Shown here in pieces: positions 1-6,500 of a stretch of 7,831 bases of DNA. The notes beneath the pieces were generated by a model that saw only the letters and a list, made by a program, of their open reading frames with translations, searched no databases and was not told the DNA's origin. The position numbers and the translations under genes are program-made. This DNA comes from a bacterium. Lineage in GTDB: Bacteria; Ratteibacteria; UBA8468; B48-G9; JAFGKM01. The stretch lies in assembly GCA_029548585.1 (NCBI GenBank), contig JAKPNC010000068.1:1-7831 (forward strand), read 5' to 3'. How positions within the stretch are numbered: position 1 is the first letter of the stretch; each line of letters opens with the position of its first letter.

Positions 1-652
1 TGCCCGTCACGAATAGCCTGAATTCCTTTTCAACCTGGCTCATTTCCTTCATATCTGAAGGTTCTGGCGGAAGGGGTGTGAACCTAAGCTGGTCAGGGCC
101 GCCAAGCGCGAGTTCCGACCCTCCGCCCCTGATATTCTTCACTGCAGGAAAATTTCTGCCCTTTTCCATCGTCATAGCCTCCCATTCCGTAAGAATAACC
201 TTTCCTTCTGATCATTCCTGCGGATAGAAGGTATCATACTGAAAGAACCCCTGTCCGAAGCTTTTCCTTTGCCTTGCTCCTTCCCATGACTCTCATGTCA
301 ATTCTTACAATGGCCCTGTCGGATCTGATCCCTGAGGATGAAGGGCGGGAAGCCTGGATTCCATGTCATTGACAGTGACCAGGAGGCTAGTTCTTTCAAC
401 AGGAATATCCTTATTTTCAAGCTTAACGAGTATATCCATCCACCTGTCTGAGCTTTCTATTGAATCCCTTCCGGTAAAGAGGCTTATACCTCCATTTGCC
501 TGCGAGATCGCGCTTCTTTCCCATGGGATAATCCTGGCAAGGTTTGAAAATTCGATTTTAATCGCTTCCGATGGTACTGCTGAATGGCAGGTAGCATGAA
601 GAATGAAAAATATGATGAGGAGAAAACTTGTTTTAAGTTTTACTTCATTCAT
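1..652 (-). pseudogene. Decayed paralogue of the 715-aa LamG/galactose-binding-like exported protein; continues past the left edge
   Basis: The start at 652 is well supported: AAGGAG at 663-658 sits 5 nt upstream of an ATG that opens a typical signal peptide (MNEVKLKTSFLLIIFFILHATCHSA, shown here in parts: basic start MNEVKLK, hydrophobic core FLLIIFFIL, possible cleavage after CHSA). The frame runs 115 codons to TAA at 307-305. The same frame then meets TGA at 295-293 and TGA at 214-212. From 211 to 1 it is open again and encodes a stretch containing IRGGGSELALGGPDQLR, identical to the neighbouring 715-aa protein. From position 250 to the edge, 83 codons align without gaps to residues 539-621 of that protein, about 32 of the last 50 being identical by hand count. 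Only 134 codons separate the start from this block, against 538 in the intact paralogue, so roughly 400 codons seem lost. The N-terminal 90 residues after the signal peptide do not align clearly. I infer deletion plus point decay; assembly error is the main alternative. Confidence 0.75.
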
Positions 653-657
653 ATCAT

Positions 658-663
658 CTCCTT
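658..663 (-). promoter_or_regulatory. Ribosome binding site of the decayed gene
   Basis: AAGGAG on the minus strand lies 5 nt before the ATG at 652. It selects this start over the more upstream in-frame ATG at 751, which would put about 33 non-signal residues before the signal peptide. The site is undamaged although the gene behind it is broken. Confidence 0.6.
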
Positions 664-683
664 TTGTCCAAGCCACCCCGGAC

Positions 684-725
684 AGGCAGGCTAACCTTTC
701 ACTTGTTAAAAGTTTGCACCTGCCT
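684..725 (-). promoter_or_regulatory. Possible structured 5' leader of the decayed gene
   Basis: AGGCAGG and CCTGCCT form a perfect 7-bp inverted repeat (719-725 with 684-690). Inside it ACTT and AAGT can form a second short stem. The element ends 32 nt before the start codon, so on the minus-strand transcript it would be a hairpin in the leader. It matches no riboswitch class that I recognise and has no T-run typical of a terminator. A chance inverted repeat is possible. Confidence 0.25.
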
Positions 726-959
726 CTTACTTCCCTGAAAAAGCCATACAATCAATCCGCTTGTTTCAGCCCATTTTTCGTATTAGTGGATCGTATGTCA
801 TGGCAAGGTTCCAGGCTTGCAGACAAAAGTTATATAGTAATTCCCGGCGGCATAAGACAGAAGGGTCGCATCCCTTAATCATGCATGAAATATAAAAACA
901 GCTTTCCCTTCCAGAGAGTACTCCACCAGGCTTTTCAAAACCTTTTTAAACCGGAATAC

Positions 960-972
960 GGTATATGATAAT
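960..972. repeat. 13-bp direct repeat, copy 1 (GGTATATGATAAT)
   Basis: The plus-strand sequence GGTATATGATAAT is identical to the copy at 1152-1164, 192 bp away. Both copies are preceded within a few bases by CCGGA (951-955 here). Read on the minus strand it is ATTATCATATACC. Its role is unknown: it could be a regulator site or a leftover of a local duplication. Confidence 0.5.
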
Positions 973-1031
973 CCCGAATACACGGATTCAAGGCTGTCAT
1001 TGGCGGGTAATTGCATCAAACATCCCGTTTC

Positions 1032-1047
1032 CCGGATAAAAATCCGG
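1032..1047. repeat. Perfect inverted repeat CCGGAT-AAAA-ATCCGG
   Basis: A 6-bp GC-rich stem closes a 4-nt loop, which would form a stable small hairpin on either strand. Neither side is followed by a T-run, so an intrinsic terminator is not well supported. It may serve as a transcript-stabilising hairpin or a protein-binding site in the gap. Confidence 0.4.
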
Positions 1048-1151
1048 TATCCGTCTTTCCTGAATATTATAAAATAGTAGCACAATCCTGTCACGGGTAT
1101 CCATGTTAGGAAATATTCCTGCCTTTCCCGTCATGTAACCAATTCCGGACT

Positions 1152-1164
1152 GGTATATGATAAT
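1152..1164. repeat. 13-bp direct repeat, copy 2 (GGTATATGATAAT)
   Basis: This copy is identical to 960-972 and is preceded by CCGGA at 1145-1149. It lies 22-34 bp beyond the stop codon of the 715-aa gene. Confidence 0.5.
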
Positions 1165-1185
1165 TTTATGATTTTTAAAAATTCA

Positions 1186-3333
1186 CTATCTTGCCACAAT
1201 GGGATCTCTTGAAAAAGCCGATATGCCCTTGAGGTTTCCTTCAAAGAGAAAAAGCGCCCGGGTGTTTTCATCCATGGCCGGATCAGTTTTCAAAGGCTCG
1301 AAATTATCGGTATACCTGACTGAATCAGATATCCTGAGAGTATCAACCGTGCCATCTACAGGACACAGTGATACTTCCTCCTCTTTCTCTGACAGGCCGA
1401 AGATTTCCCATCCGTCGATACCAACCAGGAAAGGTTCCCTTATCAAACCCCTGGTGTTGACCAATTTCCTGCCGTCAACAAAGATGCCGAATTCACCTTC
1501 CATTCCGTCTTTAGGTTTCTCTTCTCCCGGCTTGGGGGGAAGAGGCGTTTTACGCAGCTGATCCGGACCACCGAGAGCCAGTTCTGAGCCGCCGCCCCTT
1601 ATAAAACGGACAGCCAGGATATTCCGGCCTTTCTTCACGTCCACATCAACGGTATAGTTCCATATTGAAAATGGAAAGTAGATATTGCTTGACTGCATTG
1701 TGTCATGTACGAGAATCCCGTTAACCCATGCCTGCATCCACCAGTCTGCCCCCATTCCAAGGGTCACCTTCTGGTCTTTAGGGGAGTTGAAAGGTATGAA
1801 AACATAGGCATTTTTGCCTGTCGGTTCATTCTTAAGCATACTTGGAAAATCATAAAGGTTCTTCTCTACAGCAACATCTGTACCTTTTAAAGATTTGCCT
1901 GAAACGGTGATTTCCTCAGGCATGGAATTGAGAACCCGTTCCGGAAGCTTTTCGTCTGAACTGTCAAGAGGTCCGAAGATTCTCCATTTAGCCGGCCATT
2001 CAACAGAACCTTTGATTATTTCTGAAGGAGGAAGCTTTGCAGAACCTTCAGAAACCTTCCACAGGTTCCAGGTAAAAGCCATGTGCACCCACTTTCCGGC
2101 CGAGAAGAAACATGTTTCCTGCTTCCCTTTACCTGGAATGCCGACTTCTTTTGTATCAGTCAGAATTTCCATCTGAAGGTCGCTGTATATCTGGCGGTTC
2201 CAGTTTCTTCCGCCGTAAAGGTAATTCAGATTGATGTGGGGACTTCTCAAAATGCATTTGCTTATAAACGGTTGTCTTGAAATTGGAATTTCAAAGCTTG
2301 ACCAACCCGGTTTAAACCAGAATTCAATGGTGCCTTTCCGGCTGGGAAAGAACGAGTACCCGCCATCCTTAAGATTCATGCCCCTTTTGAAGGATAAACT
2401 TCTATCTTTCTCCATTAATAATCCGCTTCCGGATATCCCCCTGACGTATCCTCCTTTATCTGTGGTTTCAGGAGCCTCATTCTTTTTCCTTGCTTGAGCC
2501 TTTTTTGAAATAACAGGCAAGCGTGCAGGAGATGCAAAAGATACAACAGGTTCAACGTTCAAAAGCCTTGCAAAAGAAGGCGGCGCCGTACCAAGCCTTC
2601 CATTTCCATAAAAAGCAGGTTCGATGCTCCATATTCCGCCTTGCCTTCTCACGGGTAAGGTAACATTTCCTGTCCTGTAACTTGAAGAGTCCAGGACTAC
2701 GCGTCCTCTTGAATTCTTCACGGTGTGGGGCCTTCCGAGGAAAAGCTGCAGGTTTTGAAGGTTTGACGGCACGTAAAAATAGTATGGTACCCCTTCAACC
2801 CTGTCTGAAAGTCCATTCTGCCGGAGAGCCGACCAGAATCCATCCGGGCAGTAAAGTCCTATCTTGTCAGACGAGGATCTCCTGACAGCATAAGGATACG
2901 TGCACCCGAGAGAGACCCTGTAAAAACCGCTCTTCATTGAGGCAGGGAGGGTTAATGACAGGCTGTAAAGAAGATCTTCCGGATCATCAGCCCATATCAT
3001 GCCGGTCTTAACGGGGCTTTCTTTCGTTTCCTCTATCGAAACGGATACCCCGCTGAGCGGCTCTTTTCGACCATCCGCCGGATAAGGGAAAACCTGCGGC
3101 TTAATATCTGATGTTTTACCCAGGATGTCCATACCTATGTAAGTATCCTTTCCATTTACGTGGCGGAACAAGATATCTCCCGATGACATGTCGGTCGACT
3201 TCAGAAGAAAGCAAGCATCAATCTCATTCGATTTAATCGTATTCCCTGAGAATCCTGAATTCCAATAGCAGAAGACAAGTACAAGAAAAGACTTTAAAAC
3301 CGAAGCCAATATCCTTTTCCCAATTTGTTTCAT
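1186..3333 (-). CDS. Exported protein with a LamG domain interrupted by a galactose-binding-like domain (715 aa)
   Basis: The start is set by AAGAGGGGG 7 nt upstream, and the gene ends in TAG. Residues 1-30 form a signal-type N-terminus (MKQIGKR then SFLVLVF). C22 lacks the small residue expected before a lipobox cysteine. Residues about 120-270 look like a beta-sandwich ending in LLNVEPVVSFASPARLP, similar to the NVPP motif found in planctomycete exported proteins. LamG signatures follow: TIEFWFKPGW at 335-344 and KWVHMAFTWN at 414-423. Residues about 445-592 then read as a galactose-binding-like module (WRIFGPLD at 450-457, WVNGILVHDT at 536-545, GRNILAVRF, GGGSELALGGPDQLR). LamG resumes with GIFVDGRKL at 616-624 and DTLRISDSVRY at 664-674. 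A proline/lysine-rich linker (596-612) leaves the insert. No catalytic motif is visible, so glycan binding or surface adhesion is the best guess. A paralogue lies decayed downstream. Confidence 0.8.
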   Translation of the reverse strand: MKQIGKRILASVLKSFLVLVFCYWNSGFSGNTIKSNEIDACFLLKSTDMSSGDILFRHVNGKDTYIGMDILGKTSDIKPQVFPYPADGRKEPLSGVSVSIEETKESPVKTGMIWADDPEDLLYSLSLTLPASMKSGFYRVSLGCTYPYAVRRSSSDKIGLYCPDGFWSALRQNGLSDRVEGVPYYFYVPSNLQNLQLFLGRPHTVKNSRGRVVLDSSSYRTGNVTLPVRRQGGIWSIEPAFYGNGRLGTAPPSFARLLNVEPVVSFASPARLPVISKKAQARKKNEAPETTDKGGYVRGISGSGLLMEKDRSLSFKRGMNLKDGGYSFFPSRKGTIEFWFKPGWSSFEIPISRQPFISKCILRSPHINLNYLYGGRNWNRQIYSDLQMEILTDTKEVGIPGKGKQETCFFSAGKWVHMAFTWNLWKVSEGSAKLPPSEIIKGSVEWPAKWRIFGPLDSSDEKLPERVLNSMPEEITVSGKSLKGTDVAVEKNLYDFPSMLKNEPTGKNAYVFIPFNSPKDQKVTLGMGADWWMQAWVNGILVHDTMQSSNIYFPFSIWNYTVDVDVKKGRNILAVRFIRGGGSELALGGPDQLRKTPLPPKPGEEKPKDGMEGEFGIFVDGRKLVNTRGLIREPFLVGIDGWEIFGLSEKEEEVSLCPVDGTVDTLRISDSVRYTDNFEPLKTDPAMDENTRALFLFEGNLKGISAFSRDPIVAR

Positions 3334-3340
3334 TTCATTT

Positions 3341-3349
3341 CCCCCTCTT
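3341..3349 (-). promoter_or_regulatory. Ribosome binding site of the 715-aa gene
   Basis: AAGAGGGGG on the minus strand ends 7 nt before the ATG at 3333. An earlier ATG at 3338 reads ATG AAA TGA and stops at once, overlapping the true start. The true start is therefore the ATG that opens the signal peptide. Confidence 0.65.
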
Positions 3350-3376
3350 ATTTTTTCGTTTATGTTCCTGGCTTAT

Positions 3377-3405
3377 ATTATATCTGTTTAATGATCCTTT
3401 AACCC
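3377..3405 (-). promoter_or_regulatory. Candidate promoter of the 715-aa gene
   Basis: A consensus -10 hexamer TATAAT (3382-3377) lies about 45 nt upstream of the start codon. Seventeen nt further up is GGGTTA (3405-3400), a poor -35 match. The gene may thus have its own promoter rather than depend only on read-through from the beta-helix gene. A weak -35 beside palindromes would suit an activated or repressed promoter; that part is inference. Confidence 0.35.
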
Positions 3406-3424
3406 TATTGGGTTGTCAGGACAA
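3401..3424. repeat. Two abutting palindromes at the candidate -35 region
   Basis: AACCC-TATT-GGGTT (3401-3414) and TTGTC-AG-GACAA (3413-3424) are both perfect inverted repeats and share two bases. They cover and flank the proposed -35 element of the 715-aa gene, a usual place for an operator. No regulator gene lies in the window to pair with them. Confidence 0.4.
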
Positions 3425-3530
3425 ATAGCTTGTACGCTCCTTTTGCATACAGACGGGCAATGATCATGCATTTCTTAACGATATTACGGTTTTCCATCCC
3501 TCGTGTTAAACTTCTTAAAGCAACGGTTCC

Positions 3531-3571
3531 ACTGTGATTACGTTGTATCAATGCAGTTTACCTGTCACAGT
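3531..3571 (-). other. Inverted repeat just after the stop of the beta-helix gene
   Basis: ACTGTGA (3531-3537) and TCACAGT (3565-3571) form a 7-bp stem with a 27-nt loop, starting 5 nt after the TAA stop at 3577. There is no T-run and the loop is long, so it is a weak candidate for transcript-end structure rather than a standard intrinsic terminator. Confidence 0.3.
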
Positions 3572-3576
3572 CAAAC

Positions 3577-6500
3577 TTATTTTTCGATCTTTATTCTTCC
3601 TCCACCCTCAAGCCGCCATACCTTGCCACCCGTGTACATCCATGCAGCCCAGTTCTTCCTCCTTCTTACCCCGATGTTAAACCTGAAAGTTTTTACCTCG
3701 TCCAGGTTAAGGTTAATCGCTGAAAGCGGGATTTTCAATTCAGCGCTCCAGTTGTATGTATCAGGGTCATGCATCACGGCGGCGTATTCAACATTCTTTT
3801 CAAGAGCCAGCCTCGTATTTTCAGGCATCTTGAAATAACTGTCAAGTATCCTGAGGTTGCCGTCCGGGTATCCCACGAAGAGGTATATGGGCCCCGTCTC
3901 CATGTCAGGAAGCCACCAGCCCTTTATCTCGTCGCTTGAGACCCCTTCAACGGATATTTCAGTCATCCCCCACGTTAATGGAATCTCCTTGACCGCCAGT
4001 GGCATATCGGGGGACCAGGGATCGGGGGCGTGATCAACTCCGATGTAAAGATATTTGTCATCGTAAAGAAGCCACGCGTGGCTCAAAGGAGATTCCATGT
4101 CCTGCGAGCTCTGGTAATACCTGTCTATTTGTATGGCCTTGTCCTTGTCGAGACCGAGCCACTCATCCTTTTCAAGCCTGCCGTCTATCTTTATCAAGTT
4201 CTTTCTCTTGAGTGCGCTGTATTCCTTCGGCTTTGAAGATCCCGACGCTTCCTTCGATGGATCAAAGTACTTGCCAATCTCCCTTTTGACGGGCCAGGTT
4301 GCCCTTAGTTCATCGTTGTACAAGCCGATGTTTTCAAATGGAATCGGCTCGAATCCTGCCTGGCCGTAAACGGGTGATCCGGGCCTGAGTCTGAAATCCA
4401 TCTTCTTTATATTGTAGAAGAGAGGATCAGTTTCGTCAATATTGTTTGATATATCGTTTCCTGCACGTACGCCCGATGCGTAAATAGCGAAAGGTCCACC
4501 CATGCTGACATTCCTGGAAATCGTTATGTTTCTCGGCCAACCGAGAGGCCTTTTGTCTTCATCAAGTATCTTTGCAAGCTGTGGGTACCTTTCACTCCAG
4601 GGCGGAAGCCTGTATTCGAACTTCTCCAAAACCTCTATGAGCCTGTACCCGCGGGAGTTCAGCTTTCCGTCGCTTTCCATGATACTGCTCCTGTTGCCCT
4701 GTGATATGCCAGGAAAACAATCCACGAAGATATTGTTTTCGAACCGGCAGTCGGGCGCTGACGAGGAAATGCCCGATGTTCTGAAAAATACGTTGCCGGA
4801 TAAGGTGAGGTTTGAGCTCAAACCATCTATGTGGACGGCCCTCACTCCGTGAGTGTCGTTAGGGGAATAGTGGCCTGTTATGTGGTGTATAAAGTTATTT
4901 TTCAGAATATTGCCCCTGAAAGTCATGGGCTGTCCCAGGTCCCAGGTGTAGACTGCCCCCAGTTCCTTGGAATGTGCAACGACATCGTGTATCTCGTTGT
5001 ATTCAATTACATGGTTATTGCAGGTTATACTTATCGCAGAATGATTAGAGTCTGTTATGATGTTATGGGAAATTCTCTGGCCTATCCCCCTTATTGATAT
5101 TGCTGTGCTGCTGCCATCAAGCCTGTTCACGCGGTAAATATGGTTATTTTCAATACGGAAACCGTTGGGGATCAGCTTTCTCCTGTTTTCAACCGCCCTT
5201 GCGTGGCCATAACTGTAATCAGCGTTGTCTGCAAGAACAAGGGCTCCTTCGCCAAGATCATATATGTCGCATCCTACCACGGAGTGTCCCCATCCGCTCT
5301 GGATATATATTCCATCCTGCCCGGTATTTCTTACCGTACATCCCGCGAGAAGGTTATTATCGCCGCCCGATATAATAACCCCGTCTCGCCAGGTTCCTTC
5401 GAAAACCAGCCTGTAAAAGGCCATGTGTGAGGCATCGTTGGTTTCCATTACAGGTTTATCGAGGATTGTAACTATTGCGTTATCTCTGATCTCTCCCGGA
5501 GGCCAGAAGTAAAGCTTCCCGTTTTTTCTGTCGAGGTAGTATTCCCCTGGCTCGTCTATCTCGCTGAGCAGGTTGTATGCGAAAAACCCGGTTCCCCTGG
5601 AAATGCGGTTTCCCACGTAAGCAGGATCCTTGGTCTTTTCCCATCTCGGATCCTCTGCCAGGTAGATTATTTTCTCCCTGGTGTCAATACCGGTTATCCT
5701 GAGGTGGTTTATAACGTAAGGAACCTTGGGGCCCAGGTAACCCCTTATCCAGGCGTCATTCTCCCCGGTCCACCTTTCGGGCCGTATTCCCGAGTACTTG
5801 AATTTTCCTTTCTGGTAAGGCTCATCCCTGAACGTGTAATCTCCCCTGGGATTTACAAGGGAAGCGACCCTTGTGAAGCCTTCGTTGGGCCACCTTGCCA
5901 TCTGCATGGCCTTACCGTCGTAAATGAGTTCCATCGCACCGGGTTGGTCAGCTCCGGTTCCCCTGTTTTTCAACTCACCGTATTCATTAATGCCCTGGCC
6001 CCCAAGATCGGCAACAAGAACTTTTCCCCTTGATTCAGCGGGCAATTTATCCAGGACCCCCCTGTCTTCCACCGGTTTGAAACCGGATACTTTTTTACCT
6101 CCTATTATCCTGGCCGTTTCACCAGGATGAGACATGTAGACAACGGGAGATTCTTCTGTGCCGGAATCTTCCCGGGTGAAAACAACGGTGTCTTCAACCA
6201 GGTATTCACCCTGCCTGATATCCACTGCAACACCGCCGGGAGGGAGCCCCTTTTCCGCTTTCATTCTCCTTATCTCATCCCTTGCCCGCTGTATCGTGGC
6301 AAAAGGACTTTTAGCGGTTCCGTCGTTTGTGTCTTTTCCGGATACGGAAACGTATATGACATGACGGGGACTCTTTATTCTTTTTATACGCGCTTGTCGG
6401 GGAGTGATGATGGGCTTACCGTCAGGAAGACCGTCTATAGATTCAAGCCTGTCAATCAGCTCAAGACGGTGCGCCTCGTTGGGATTGGGCGAGGAAGAGA

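Larger units (their letters stand above)
653..1185. other. Intergenic stretch between the 715-aa gene and the decayed paralogue; no supported gene
   Basis: The stretch is more AT-rich than the flanking genes. The longest minus-strand reading frame (1094-879, GTG start, 71 codons) has no good ribosome binding site and resembles nothing I know. A plus-strand frame at 603-878 runs antisense over the signal peptide of the decayed gene and also lacks support. No strong intrinsic terminator follows the 715-aa gene. A 12-bp AT palindrome (ATTTTTAAAAAT, 1171-1182) lies just after its stop codon. A 13-bp direct repeat and a perfect hairpin are listed separately. Confidence 0.55.

Noticed and set aside
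212..295. TGA recoding (selenocysteine or TGA as Trp) to rescue the decayed gene
   Set aside because: The first in-frame stop is TAA at 307-305, which recoding of TGA would not bypass, and the missing 400 codons remain unexplained. No SECIS-like element was recognised.
603..878. Plus-strand frame of 91 codons with a basic, partly hydrophobic start
   Set aside because: It overlaps antisense the signal peptide of the decayed gene, and its apparent hydrophobicity is a shadow of that region. No Shine-Dalgarno site or family match.
879..1094. Minus-strand 71-codon frame in the gap
   Set aside because: It has a GTG start, no clear ribosome site and no recognisable motif; an overlapping ATG frame from 1105 stops after 35 codons. 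Neither can be supported as a gene.
3265..3273. Lipoprotein signal at C22 of the 715-aa protein
   Set aside because: The residues before the cysteine are V-L-V-F, without the small residue expected at -1 of a lipobox.
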